Assembly: GCA_916700875.1 (NCBI GenBank)
Contig: CAKAKS010000066.1
Coordinates: 7,226,243-7,290,242, forward strand
Source of the DNA: Sebastes aleutianus
Lineage: Eukaryota > Chordata > Actinopteri > Perciformes > Sebastidae
Reading direction: 5' to 3'
Length of the DNA stretch: 64,000 nt
Of this stretch, positions 1 through 12,551 are shown piece by piece. How positions within the stretch are numbered: position 1 is the first letter of the stretch; the number at the start of each line of letters is the position of its first letter. The notes under the pieces are model-generated. The model saw only the letters and a list, made by a program, of their open reading frames with translations. It ran no database searches and was not told where the DNA came from. The position numbers and the translations under genes are program-made.

Positions 1-899
1 GGGAACATCAACACTCATGCATTTGTCTTTGTACATTTTTATACATAATCTGTCTTATACAATGAGTAGAAATAATGAATTATGAATTTTGCATGACATT
101 TAAATTAACTTATATTGACACATTGTGGATCTTACAATAGTAGGTCAGTGTAAATTTGAGTTTTGTGGACGACCAGTTTAGATGCTGTGTGCTGAACCAG
201 TATGCGCTGTGGTGACTGGGTTCCTATGGGAGAAGGGAGGTGGAGTCAGTGGGGGGTGGGAGGCAGAGGGAACAACATGTTCCATTTAGCAAAGAAGTGG
301 GAAGTAGAGATTGTAGGCTACATCACTGGGAGGCTGAGGCAGAGCCATTTCAGCTACATTAAAACATGCCTGTGCTGTGTCATTAAGCACGTGTCTTTGA
401 GATGTATCTGTTTTTTTTAATACTCTGATTTGATAAGCTTGATGGGGAGTTTATTCTTTAAAATATAATGGTATGTAGTGGAATTCTTCATTTTATTGTT
501 GTGCTGCCAGAAGCCTCAGGTCCAAATTTGATATGCTAGATTGGATAGGACACCTTTTGTGTAATATCTGCTATCAGTTTTAAAGTCAATGAAGTTAGTG
601 AGTAAGATGAAAAAGCTTGCGGTCTATCCTCTGGTGTATTTAAAGAAATTCATGGCACAGTTGTTGATTTTGCACAAACTCTTGATCTATGCATTTTTAC
701 TGTATACACAGCTTTGTACCAAAAAATATAGTATATCACTAAATAAGAATGTTTCCCAACATTTTTTTTTTTTACTATCCAAATCTATACATTTGCATGT
801 TGAAAAATTATAGTCTTTGCTTCATGCTACCAACATGCGCACATTTTGGGAACATAATGTTCTGTTTCAGCCGGCGTACACTGCAGGCTATGTGCAAAG

Positions 900-931
<32 letters not shown>

Positions 932-1726
932 GCTACATACATCACATACATGTGCCTAACCTCAGATGCACATACACACTTGCAAGTGCGTGCGTGCGTG
1001 CGCACACACCCACTAAATTCAAGGACTTGGCTCCAAGTAACTAAGCCATGACCACATATGGTGTACATGCATGTGCTGGCATGTGTGTGTTAATGTGCAT
1101 GGCGCTGACGGGGAGGGGGTTGTAAGAGGAGGTGGAGAGGCCATTTGCTACAACCTCACACTGTTCTCCAGAAATGCTTAGGTTGTCCCGTTCTAGTTTA
1201 CATGTACAGTGTGTTTTAGTTGGAGGTTTGGCTTGTCACCAATGTACATGCTTTACCCACTGAGCTATACAGGAGCAATAAAGTTTCTATTGGAGAAGGA
1301 CTGCCCATCATTTTATAGTCGCGCTGTGGCAGTATCCACCCCCTCCCTCCCTTTGTCCCTACCTCCCTCCCTCTCTACCTCCACACCATCCACCCCTTTC
1401 TTGCCTCCCCTTTTGCCGTGCTTCTCCTCTGCTCCTTCACTGCTTGCAGATGTGCCGTATTCATTTCAGGCGCTCACAATCACGCATGCACTTTAACTAG
1501 AAAGTCAGTGCTGCCTTTAACTGCAAACACATACAGTAGCAGGTTAGACGTATACCGCAAGTAATGTTTTACTTGATTTGTTTTATGAGCTTTTATCAAT
1601 CTTGACTTTGTGAAACTTTGCACCTTATACACTTGTGGCCACAGTACTGCGATAAATTGTTCACCTGGTGTCAGGCTAGAGTTGGTCAGTTGCTCAGTAG
1701 ACGGTTCATAATCATCGCAGGCATAA
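1..1726. other. Upstream non-coding region of the acidic-protein gene
   Basis: I see no convincing exon here. The stretch holds a 30-bp (CA)n run at 901-930, a GT/CA-rich patch to about 1015, and a pyrimidine-rich tract (CCCTCC type) at about 1338-1435. The promoter and 5' UTR of the gene that starts at 1727 should lie in its last few hundred bases. There is no clear TATA box, so I do not place a transcription start. Confidence 0.5.
901..930. repeat. (CA)15 microsatellite
   Basis: Uninterrupted CA dinucleotide run, followed by a degenerate CA/TG-rich stretch. Open frames across it are repeat artefacts. Confidence 0.95.
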
Positions 1727-1804
1727 ATGGGGCTTGTATTCAGTTGGCTTTGGGACCAGAGAGAGGCGGCCCCTCCGCTTCTGTTTGTCACCACGGAGAC
1801 TCAG
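1727..1804 (+). CDS. First coding exon of the acidic-protein gene (26 codons)
   Basis: ATG at 1727, followed by an open frame to a strong donor (CTCAG|gtgagt) that ends in phase 0, as the exon at 4381 needs. The encoded end, ..VTTETQ, resembles exon 3 (..ITTETEQ), which supports membership of the same protein. A longer frame over the same bases is open but ends in phase 1 and would not join to exon 2. The assignment rests on frame, Kozak context and compositional match, not on homology. Confidence 0.65.
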
Positions 1805-4800
1805 GTGAGTTTAAACCCACCACCCCAATATACAGACCTGCTGAGCGCAGTGCATTTTTCTGTGGCCTGAGGCGGCAACGGGTGCGGCCCCTGCTGAACA
1901 TTTTGTACAATTTTTGCGCTCCTCCAGCCCTCCTCCCTTCAGTCCCTCACCTCCTTTCCCTTGTAAATTCACTCCCCCCTCATCACCCCTCCTTCCCTCC
2001 CACCACTTGTTCCTCTCTGTCTCTCCTTTCCCCCTCCTCTGGCCTCCCTCTTTCACTTCTGCCCCCACCCCCCCATCCTATGGGGCCTATGGGCCCCTAG
2101 CGTGTCTTCCCAGCACATGTGGTTGCTCTGCCATGTGTTCTCTTTTATAATTTAGTCTTTGCTGGGAGTACTGGGGGAGGGCAAAAGGTGGGATATTGAG
2201 TTCTATGTTGGGATGTGGGGGGTGCATCTACCTGTTGACGTAGTTGTGTGATTTGGCATTTGGTGCGCTGAAGAGGAACTTTCAGACAGCTGTTGCAACT
2301 CTTTTAAATGTCTAGTGAAGGGATGGTGTGGGGTATGTTTGCTCATTATGAAAATGCTAATTACAGCATGCTTAAAATTTATTAATAATAAGTGGGTGAC
2401 AAAGATGTGCGAAATGATTCTTTAAAAGTTTTCGGACTGGGTTGGAAAAATGATCACCTTGTGGCAAAGCACGTGGGGACACCCAACCCTCCTCCCCACC
2501 AGTGTCCAGCCTTCCTCTCCACACATGCACATGGAGCCCTCCCCACATTTCCTGCAAACTTTTATGGGTTTGTTTTTCTGGGTCTCTATAGGTCTTTGTT
2601 AGCTTAACCATACACTTTTGCACAGAGAAAAGTCCCTTTTTAGTTTTAATTTTTGCTTTGCATCTATTTGACAACTCTCCTCTTATGCTAAGAATGATTT
2701 GACAAAGTGTTTTTTTTAAACTTTATTTGTAGTTATCAAATAAGGAGCCTTATTAAGCCTTGCAAGATTGTTAAATTGTTTCCCTGAACTCTTTTGGCTC
2801 CTGAAAGGGCCAAAATGTGTTTGTGAGTATAAAATGTGTTGGAACACATAGTATATGGTTGCATTCCAGGTACACTGTGTTCTCTATGGGTTAAAATAGT
2901 GTCTATAAAACGTGGCTGTTTCTAGATCAGCTGTGGTTTGTGCTGTATTCGTTTCTTAGTAGGACCGGTGAGGCAGGATCTGTGTGCAGATCAGTTTGGT
3001 ACAAAGTGTTCTGGTGCTGGGGCAGACTGGAGGGGGTGTGTGTGTGTTTTCCTGTAAAGCAAAGGAAGGCCTATAGTCCTCCATCCCCCTCCCTCTTTCC
3101 TTCCCTCCTCCTTCTTTCCCCTATACCGTCCCTCCAAGGCTATAGCTGGAGTATATATTTACCCTTCTCAGCTATACGCGCAGTTTTGCCTGCTAGGCTT
3201 TTGTTCAGAAGTTGTTAAAATCCCACAGAACAGGATTCCTCACCTCCCACTAGTGTAACTCAAGCGTAACCACGAGCATTTGTATTGTCTTCTGTTAGCG
3301 TTATCACTTTGTTCTAACTACTATAGATGAGTTTGGCCAATGGATGATCGATCTTCTTGACTAGCAGTAGCGGCCTATGTGCACCAGACTTGTCCTACAT
3401 TGAAGACCGGCTGGTACAAGACGGTGTAAATAATTTACTGTTGGACTATGAAGATTTACATTATTTATGTGCTGCTCCGTTACTGCCACTACGGCTCAAC
3501 ACACTTGGATGCACAGTGGGAGACGCCAGTGGCCATTTAGCTTAATCTGTGGCACGGCTACCACCGTTGACCTGGCCTAGAAACATCAGGAAAATATGGG
3601 TGACTTCTGTCATTATCTGGACATTTTCTGGGCATATGGGTCTAGAAAATAAATATTTCTATGAGTAATAATAATAATAATAATAATATGAGTTAAATGG
3701 TAAGAAGTGGCATCCCATGTTGTGGTATAGATAGTGTCTTGCTCAAAGACACTGTAGCAGAGCAAATGCTGGAATTTCTCGTTCCATCAGATCTAGTGAC
3801 TTTCTGTAAAGATAAAAGATGTTAAAGTTTTGTGGTGTTTTGGAGTAAGGCTGTGATCGGGAAGGTAGTTTAATAAATACTTTTTCTGAATTTGAGCTGG
3901 GTTATAGAAAAGGGGGTGAAAATGGGCGTACCAGCTTCCCATTGTGCAATTGGTTGTAACATTCCTGTAGGATATATAATGTCCCCACCCCCCTCCTGAA
4001 CTACATTTACACACAAAGCATACTCTAAGAAGAGTGTGTACATTTGTTGTTTGTGTGGAAATTTATGATCTGACAGCACTCTAAATGTGGCAAACATCTG
4101 CTAAGACTCTCGTTGCGTTTTCTCTGTTAAACCTCTCGAGGCTCACAGCTACAGGTTGGCTGACAAATGGTTGTGTAAAAGAAAATTTTGCTCTAGGCAT
4201 GTTTTTAGGACCGGTCTGTGTTTGCCCCTTCCAAAGCGCAACCTTTTAACTGTTAAGAAAAAAGCTCCCAAAAACAACAGGATAATGGCAGAGTTTTATT
4301 AACTAATGTATTTTTCACCATCTCTGCTGTCTTTGGCTGTTTTGCTGACTTGTGAATAAACTCCCCTTTTTCCTTCATAGGTCATAGCTGCAGCTGACGC
4401 GCCAGTAGCAGCCCCTGTTGAGACTGAGGTAAGAACAAACCTGCACACACTCAACAACCCCTTTTCTGTCCCCCTAACCCTCAACTTGCTCAGGCAGTAT
4501 ATCTTTTTGGCATAAGCCAGAGGCAGAATACAGAAGTGTGAACGAGTTTGCGTGGAGCAAACATGACGCATTTCTAGTGAAACCTGCTTTGATTTTAACA
4601 GCTTTTTACAGAAACAACTTTAAATGTTCCACTATGTTTTCCTGCTCAAATAAGGTATAAAAGGTCTAACTGGTTAATGGCCATTCAAGCTAAGCACCTC
4701 CTATAGAACGCATAATACAGTACAGTCATTGAGTACAGAAAACACAACTGCCTTTAAGGTAACACATTTTAAGAGTAAAAGACAACATACATCAAACCAG

Positions 4801-7800
4801 AGTAGCTCAGAGTTTCCACTCATGTTTTATAAGTTTCTAGCAGCAGTAACTGGACAAGAGACAATACTTTCAATTGATAAGTGTTTCTATGACTTAAGCT
4901 TCACACCTCACAAATAACAAGCACACTTTGTTTTGCCTCTGGACTCATTCTCTTGTACAACACAGCAATCACAATCTGGCTCACCTACTCCAAATGTTTT
5001 CAGGGGAGGAAAAAAAAAAAAAAAGCTCATGTTCACATTCAATTTAATGGATTTTTAAGGGATTTTTTATGGATCTGCAAACAACTCCTCACATAAATGA
5101 CCACATTGATGTTCATTACTGACCAAAAGAAGAAGCAAAACAACACAAAATTGCAGTTTAATAGGGCTTTGGTGTGAAATAAGTGCTGCAATTGATGTGA
5201 AAGTTGCAATTAGGTGACTCAGAAGCACAGTTGGGTACATCAGTTTGATTTGATTGCTGTAGATTACTGAAGTTATATTTGTTGCTCTTCCATTCATCCA
5301 TCTATTGATGTGTGTTTTTTATTTCTCATTCTCCAGCTTCAGACAGAGGAGACCATAATCATAACCACAGAGACCGAACAGGTAAGACTGATTGTCTCTC
5401 AGTTGTGGTCTTGATCATGCATGCTAGCTCATTATATGCTTGCCCAGGAAGAAAAACGTTGCTGATCAATGATTCATATGAACGAAGTGTTACCCATTTG
5501 TCTCCCTGTTGCATGCTGCATGGTTTTCTTAATGTGTGCCGTGTTGGTTTTGCATGTGCAGACGCTTGATGTCTGCGAGCCAGAGTCTGAAGTGAAGGCT
5601 GAGGCCTTGCCTGAGGAAGAAACAGCCATTGATGTTGAGGTGGAAGTGGCTGCCACAGACGATGTCACCGTACCAGAGCCCGTAATCGAAGCCACTGAAG
5701 AACCAGAGGTTGAAGGAGCACTCACAAGTGACCAAGTTCCTGCTGAAGCAGAATTCGCTGCAGAGGAAGTGGTTACAGAAAAAGTGGTGGAATCAGTGGA
5801 CGAGGTTGTCTCAGTGGTACCAGAGTTAGAACAGGTGACTGAAGCTGTTGTCAGTCCTCCAGCCCTGGCTGAGTGTGAAGATGATGAAGCTGAGATAGAA
5901 GTGCTGGCTGAAGATGCACCTGATGTCATCGCAATCGCAGAGGTGCCACGTTGATAAAAATACTTTCCTCTTCTCTCTTCTTATCTTCCAAGAACACAAA
6001 ACTATACAGAAGTTTTTACTTTTTATGTCGTTTTTACAGTTTTATTTTGTGATGGTGTGCTGCATGTGGTTTGAACTGTGTGGTTATTGTGAAAGTTCTC
6101 CATCTTCACTTTCTGTAGTATTGCTGTGAATGTTTTCCTGATTATTAGACAAGTTAGAATTGTTCTGGTTTAGAAAACATCTGTATTCTGATTCTTCACT
6201 CACATAATTTCTAATATAATCTTTATACAACATAAAGACTTATCTACTGTGTCCTATTATTTCTTTTGTACAGGATGTTCCTGTCTCTTTTGTACAGGAT
6301 GTTCCTGTCCTATCTATGGAAATCCCAGTGGTGAGTAGTTTTTCCTTTTTTCACATCAAATACATTGTTTCACTTATTAGCTTCCTAAGAAGAGGGACTC
6401 TCACTAGAGCATTTTGTTTTGCAGCTTTTAACATGTTGTCTTTTGTCTAAATAGTAACGCATCAGAAGTAGAAATTTGGACATCGTTCTACTGAATATTA
6501 ACATGGCAATATCTGTTGTGTCACCAGTTGTCAGATATCGTCCCAGAGGCTCCGGTAGAAGTGGCTGAAGCCCTCGTAACTGAAATCAAAGAGGTAAATT
6601 CTAAACTATTTAAATCTACATGTTATGTGACCATTTTTGGATGACTGCAATCTAGACATGGATCACCCTGAAATCAGAAATTGATGGCTTATGCTATTAA
6701 TACATCTGCATTATGTCACTATTAGGATATTTCGACCCATATTTAATTTGATACAAACTTCAACAGCCCCATCTGAAATGTGAAATACACTCTGCTGATC
6801 TAGTTCAGAGGCTTCAGCTGCCAATTTCTCCTGGGATGCTTGCTAATTAATTCCCTTCATCCACTTAGTCCATGTCTTGTGTGTTCTGGTATCTGGGGAA
6901 TCTTAAAATGTTCTTAATAATAATTGTGTCCACAAATGTGTAAATTTGCCTCCTGTAAATGCAATAAATAGCACAGTACAGATAACAATAAGCGATATGG
7001 GCCCAGTGTGAATGATGTTTATGAATTTAGTAAAGTTATTGCATTTGGTATGAAAGACTTTTTGTAAGTGTTCTTATTCTTATCCACCCAGGATGTTGCT
7101 GACAACCTGGTCGATGACTTTGTTGTCACAGAATCAGTTTCAGCAGTAGAGGTCGCCATTGCCGAGTCTGCTGCTGTCCAGCCGGTGAGACGAAGCAATT
7201 TTTACTATTCTCAACCAGTAAATTGGTGTTTCATTGGCATCCCGCCTCTGTGATCAATTAAAACGGCAAAGCTAACCTGAGCTGTTGCTTCCAAGGTTTA
7301 TTGCACTGCATTTTATGCTCAGCTTTTTTAACACGCACCCCTCTTTGCTTGCTATATTTAGGCAATTGTGGAAGTGAGTGACGCCGTCATCACCCAAACA
7401 GAATCTGTGGATGTGATGCCCGCTGAGCCTGCCGCTGCCCCTGAGCCTATCCCTGAGCCTGCACAGGAAATGATCATTGTGAGTTACTGTCAAGCTTTTA
7501 TCACTTAATACACACATTTGTATATGATGTATGGTACATCTAATTTAAAAACACACATTTAATATTGTTGTGCAAGTCTTCCTGTGTTACTTCTCTCATT
7601 TATTCTGCTTATCCAAAGATTTTTCTATGCTTAGTGACTCCTAACTGCCTCTCTTTCCCCTCCAGGATGACACAGCTGAGCAGACATGTTTGGATGTGCT
7701 GTCAGAAGAGCCTAAGCTTGAAATCTGTGACATCCCCTGTCAGATGCATCTCGCCGTGGAGGCTGCACAAAAGCTCAGCTCAATGGTAAGAGGCAATGCT

Positions 7801-7951
7801 TAAAAAAAAAAAAAAAAACTGTATTACTTTAATTTATCAGATGATTCACAGTGCACTCACCTGATCTAATGTCTTGTTTGCTGCTCAGGAGATGCCAGTG
7901 GAGGCAACGCTGAATGGACACCTTGTCCCAGAGGTCTCCATTGAGGGCTAG
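1727..7951 (+). CDS. Unrecognised acidic, Val/Glu/Ala-rich protein with predicted N-myristoylation site (10 coding exons)
   Basis: Exons joined by eye: 1727-1804, 4381-4428, 5337-5381, 5562-5942, 6274-6330, 6528-6593, 7092-7184, 7362-7478, 7666-7785, 7889-7951 (TAG). Each has AG before and GT after, and every junction falls between codons, giving one open frame of about 355 residues. The start ATG has A at -3 and G at +4. The protein begins MGLVFSWLW, where Gly2 and Ser6 fit the N-myristoylation pattern MGxxx(S/T). The rest is low complexity and rich in Glu, Asp, Val, Ala and Pro, with no enzyme motif, membrane segment or Cys pattern. The large exon 4 (127 residues) carries most of the acidic sequence. 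The C-terminus is ..LNGHLVPEVSIEG. I infer a membrane-tethered, disordered acidic protein, loosely like BASP1- or MGARP-type proteins, but I cannot assign it. Small exons between 1804 and 4381 could be missing. The exon 4 donor (GAG|gtgcca) is weak. Confidence 0.72.
1917..2095. repeat. Polypyrimidine (CT/CCTCC-rich) tract in intron 1
   Basis: About 170 bases almost entirely C and T. Open frames on both strands here are composition artefacts. The rest of intron 1 (1805-4380) has other CCCTCC patches near 3080-3130 and a (TAA)n run near 3666-3688, and no exon that I can support. Confidence 0.7.
6262..6309 (+). repeat. Perfect 24-bp tandem duplication carrying a splice acceptor
   Basis: Two identical 24-bp units, 6262-6285 and 6286-6309. 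Each contains a pyrimidine run, TGTACAG and the first twelve coding bases of exon 5. The result is two AG acceptors exactly 24 bases apart, at 6273 and 6297, both keeping frame. The longer product has eight extra residues (DVPVSFVQ), and DVP is repeated in the protein. Confidence 0.9.
7801..7819. repeat. Poly(A) run in intron 9 of the acidic-protein gene
   Basis: Uninterrupted A run (about 18) just after the 7785 splice donor. No function is apparent. Confidence 0.7.
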
Positions 7952-8950
7952 ATCCGCATCACACAGCTTGGAAGACCTTTTTTGTCTTTGTAAGTTTATC
8001 ACAATATTGAATCAGTCCATTATCCCATATATTTGCTCTCTGTGACCCTGTTAACACCACTTCCAGCAGCCACTAACCAGGCCCCTGTCTGTGTCTTTCA
8101 GATTCCCCTTTGGCCATTTGGAGGACTCAAAGCTTTACAGCTGACCGTGTTCATTTTTTAGGGCTTACACCAGGAAATTGAAAAGGACATCCACACTTTG
8201 AAGTGCCTTTCTGGCCCTGGTTCCTGTCTAAACACCAAACCAGATGTCAACAAGCCAAAAAACCTGCTGCATTCAAGGCAGCAGAACAGACTGTTGTCAT
8301 AAATGTGCAGAAATGGAAACCAACATATCGTGGCTCCTTTTTTAAATCTGTTTTTTCTCCCAGAATTTGCATTTACAATGGAAGCAGAAGTGCTTGAGAG
8401 ATGGATATTCATAACATGCAATAAATGGCAGTGCCGAGATGTCTTTGCATGTTCATCTCTCCAGCACATCGGCTTCCACACGTGAAAACTGTAGCGTCGG
8501 TGAATGTGGCTAGAGTTGTACTTGGGCCTATGTTCATATAGGTGGGAGGGACAACTTGTTCTGTTTTTTTTTTTGTTCCACATTTCAAAGGCTCTTTTTA
8601 CCCTCAAAGAGACACATCTACAAACTTCTCCATAGCCTCCATTTCTGTTCTCCTCTCTGCCTCAACTAAGTGCCAACGCTACGGTTAGTGTGATGCTAAA
8701 ACACATCCTAAAGCTTGAGTCTTATGTTTTATGGCCACTGGAAAATGACAGGGGACGAGCTGAGAGGTCATTTACTGTTTCTTTTTTTTTTCTCTTCACT
8801 TTTTTAAAATTCATTTTGTATAGACCATTTGATGTGCTACAGTTTTGTGTTCAAAGTCTGAAGGGGAAATGTAATGTGATCTGGTGACGAGTATCACTGC
8901 TGAGCTGTTGTTGGTCCACCTTTGGAAATAAAGCTGTAACTCATCGTGAC
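7952..8950 (+). other. 3' UTR of the acidic-protein gene, with one intron
   Basis: After the TAG at 7949-7951 the exon appears to continue to a donor at 7990 (ctttG|gtaagt type) and resume after the acceptor ending at 8101. That places an intron of 112 bp in the 3' UTR. The stop is only 38 nt upstream of this junction, under the roughly 50-55 nt threshold for nonsense-mediated decay in vertebrates, so the transcript should be stable. The terminal part has no coding signal and ends near the AATAAA at 8927. UTR limits are inferred. Confidence 0.55.
8927..8932 (+). terminator. AATAAA poly(A) signal of the acidic-protein gene
   Basis: Canonical hexamer about 980 bases after the stop. A GT-containing stretch follows. 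It is the first canonical signal after the stop codon that I found. Confidence 0.6.
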
Positions 8951-10502
8951 GCAGGAGTACTTGTTTTACTTTCACTATTTCACTCGTATAATACACAGAT
9001 GGGAGAAATGCATCAATCTTGGAGTAGGGCTTAACCTCGCAAACATTTGGCTCAGGCCCCTGCTCGAAAATGACATGCCCAAAATGATCAGAGTGTATCT
9101 CTACAACTACAAGGTCTATTTGAATAATCTTGGTATCATAATAAAGGTAAAACTTGTGAGATTTCTGCAGAGGCATCAGTAGGCCTATATATGTTACTGG
9201 GTTAGAGTAAATGAAGATGGAACACAGCATCAATCATTTCTTTCTGCCTAACAAAACTACACTTTTAGTGTGAATATCCATTTGGAATGATGCAGTTGCA
9301 GCCCAAAACTTCTAGCGAACCATATCACAACATCTGAACATTACCTGTACACAGACTGATGGCAATAAAGTGAAGCAGAGCAAAGTTGGAGAGGTTTTAG
9401 TTGAGCATGTTAAAGTGTAACTGAAAGCCTGCAGATGACCCTTTAAAAGCCATAATAAGGCAGGTTTACTGTAGTGATGCCGAGTGGTCTGACAAAGCGT
9501 CCATATGTGACGAGTTGGGATGAGAACATGTTTCATATGCAGGTGAAGGTCATCTGCAGACTACTAAAACATATTAAAAAAATGCCCATCAAACTATAGC
9601 TGGCTTGCTAGCTCAACCACCTTGGACTTTCGTGTTCTGTTTCCTCTTGACAAATCTTGAATTTTTTTTTTTAGAGCAGACAAATCAAAACACACACACA
9701 CACATTTATCACACACACTCCTGTGTGGCGTACCTCAGGTGGGGTTCGAAGCCGTCTCAACATCGCCACAAAGAACCAGAGAGACAGAAGATCACATTGA
9801 ATCTGCGGAAACTTCACACTCATCCACCTGCAGAGAAACCAAGTTTATAGACTGAAGCATGTTCACACTGAAAACACACCAATTACTTCCTTTAAAATGT
9901 TCAAACATAGAACAGAGCTGGATCTATGGCTGAAGCACTATATGGAATATTTAGAAAGGTTTAAATTAATGTTAAAAAAATAGAGGAAGCAGCTAGTATT
10001 ACTCATGGTCTCCCTGTTAACCACAAACGCTGGCACGACCACCACATTATAAGTGTGCCTTCTTTAGAAAGATTGCAACCCCCTGGTATACTGTAAATCT
10101 TGTTTATTGTGAATATATATTCCAGAGACAATCCCTTTTGCTGATTTGACTGATTCTGTCTGACACTGAAGTTGACCTGAAATGGACCCTGTCATCACTC
10201 CACAGCAAGTGTCTGCTTTATCTGTTTATCCAGGCTTTGCCTACGCATAAGCTCATATCTCCTGCAGTCCAGCCAAAATTCACATTTTGTAACAAGCAGT
10301 AGCTCCATCTGACATAATTTTGTTTCATCATGGAATTCTTGCCCAATGCCTGCTCTGTGGACTCTGTGATGTAAAATGTGTAACTATCACATGCATGCTG
10401 TCATTTCTGCATTATATTTTGCAATATGTTGCATTTTGCAGCATGATTTAGTGTACTGCAGCACAAGTATATCAAATGAAAGACCAGTATATATATATAT
10501 AT

Positions 10503-10716
10503 ACTGTCATGTAAACAGGGATGTAGTAAATATATGCGTAATGACAAGTAATAAATATATACAGTGATGTAAACAGGTGTAAAAACAGTAAGTAAAGGTA
10601 GGTTACATAACAGTGAGTGAAAATATAAAGGCAAAGTGACAGCGTCAAAGTGATGAGCTCAGGACTTGTAGTTGCCCTCATGTCACAGTGCACCTGAAAA
10701 TGGAGCATGACACTGA

Positions 10717-10759
<43 letters not shown>

Positions 10760-11087
10760 TATTGATTTAAACTCTTACAGACAGATTCCTGTATGCTTTC
10801 TCTGAATCTCAGATCAACCCACAGTGAAGCTTTAGTTTTTACAATGACCCTGCTTCCTCAGTGTCAGGATGATTCAGTGTCATGCTCTATTTTCAGGTGC
10901 ACTGTGACATGATGGCAACTACAAGTCCTGAGCTCATCATTTTGACGCTGTCACTTTGCCTTTATATTTTCACTTACTGTTATGTAACCTACCTTTACTT
11001 ACTGTTTTTACACCTGTTTACATCACTGTGTATATTTATTACTTCTCATTACGAATATATTTACTACATCCCTGTTTACATGACAGT
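10503..11087. repeat. Long inverted repeat: two 218-bp arms around a 149-bp loop
   Basis: The left arm (10503-10720) and right arm (10870-11087) are reverse complements of equal length with only scattered mismatches. Matching landmarks are ATGTAAACAGGG against CCCTGTTTACAT, and GCATGACACTGAATCA against TGATTCAGTGTCATGC. The loop includes a (TA)n run at about 10722-10757. It would form a long hairpin as RNA. It could be a fold-back element or a local inverted duplication. No target-site duplication was identified. Confidence 0.85.
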
Positions 11088-12551
11088 TTACACATTTTGG
11101 AGTTACTGTGTGCCACAAATATATATTATTGTATATATTATTGTTACATTTTATCTCTATATTTTAACTTTGCACAATTTTATATCTAGATTCCTTTTTT
11201 CTAACTTGTGTGATTTTCTTTTTTATATATATTTTATAAACATTGTTGGAGGGAGGCTGAGATTAAAGATTTTCATTGCCAACAACTCTATAATTGTTAA
11301 ATAACTTGAATTGTTGACAGATGTTTGATTTTATTTAATTTACACATATCAAAATTACTGCATGGGCACAACTGTAAACCACAGTGCACTATGAATATTT
11401 AGTTGAATAGTATTTTATTATAATATTATGTCCGTTGGTATGTGCTATCTTGGTTTTGAAGACCAGTGTGGAACTTGTCTTTGTGTGTACACGTACATCT
11501 TTGCTTACCTGTTCTTACATCGTGTGTTGCCTCCTTTATTTATTCTATTTTATTTAATTTTTTACTTTGCTATTTGTTTTTGAATATCCCTCAGATGGCT
11601 TTCATGCGACACTTAACTTCGTTCACAGTAAAATGTAAATGTAAAATGCAGTGACTGCTTTAATTTCTTTTTTAATCTTTTTTTTTTTTTTTAGCTTAGG
11701 CCTGTATGGCACTTTAAATGAGAGTGAATGGTGAAAATGGATAAGTGTATAAAAAATCCTTTTATAATATATTCCTTTTTTCAATGGGGACATGATCTAA
11801 AAGTATCTTTATAAGCGTATTTTAGATAAGGCGACACAATTGATTTTTTTCCATTGTATCCAAAGACCTCACATTGATACAAGCCTGAGCATTATATGAC
11901 TAATATAAATCCTAACATGGTGATTCATTTATTTAAACGTTTTCACTGCTGCACTTCCTGAAAGTCCCAGTAGATGGCGTACTAATACACATTATTGTGG
12001 ACTACAAGGATCCTATCCTTGTGTGAATCTGTAGATAAGACTTCAGCCTTTTTCTATTAGAAGAATATTATATTTTATAAAGCTTGACACCACAATATTT
12101 GTTGGAATCACAAATTCTGTAACTAAAAAAAACATGAATTCATTGTAAAAGTAAATGTGACCTTAAAAGGTCATAACAATGTAGAGGAAAAAAAGACTAT
12201 CATATACTAAAGTTGTTCTGGATCTTGTGAGCCTAAATATATTTTAAGATAGGTCTATTCCTTGTCAGGGGACTCTTGACTTTTCTGTATTTAAGAGCAA
12301 GTATTACATCTTACATATATTGAATAATAGGTAGAAGAAGAGGGAGAACTTTTACTTAAGTAAAAGTAGTAATATTAGAGTGCAAAAATACTCTGTTACA
12401 AGTAAAAACCCTGCATTCAAAAGAAAGTAAAAGTACAAAAATATTAGAATGAAATATATTTAAAGTATCAGTTCTTGTTCAGTCTGTTTATTTATTAGTT
12501 AGTCTAATTTACATCAGTAATCGTTTTAGGTCCTGTTTTATATATATATTT

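Noticed and set aside
1618..2100. 160-codon frame over the first coding exon
   Set aside because: It uses a different frame, runs through a polypyrimidine intron and ends in the wrong phase at 1804. The 26-codon frame from 1727 joins correctly.
5469..5561. N-terminal extension of the big acidic exon (frame starts at 5469)
   Set aside because: An in-frame acceptor at 5561 and the change from hydrophobic to acidic composition show that the first 31 codons are intron.
5474..5929. Ser/Thr-rich 151-codon minus-strand frame
   Set aside because: Antisense shadow of the acidic exon 5562-5942.
10401..11304. Repeated ILTLSLCLYIF / LYLLFLHLFTS frames on both strands
   Set aside because: Mirror translations of the two arms of the inverted repeat. 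They contain no independent coding evidence.
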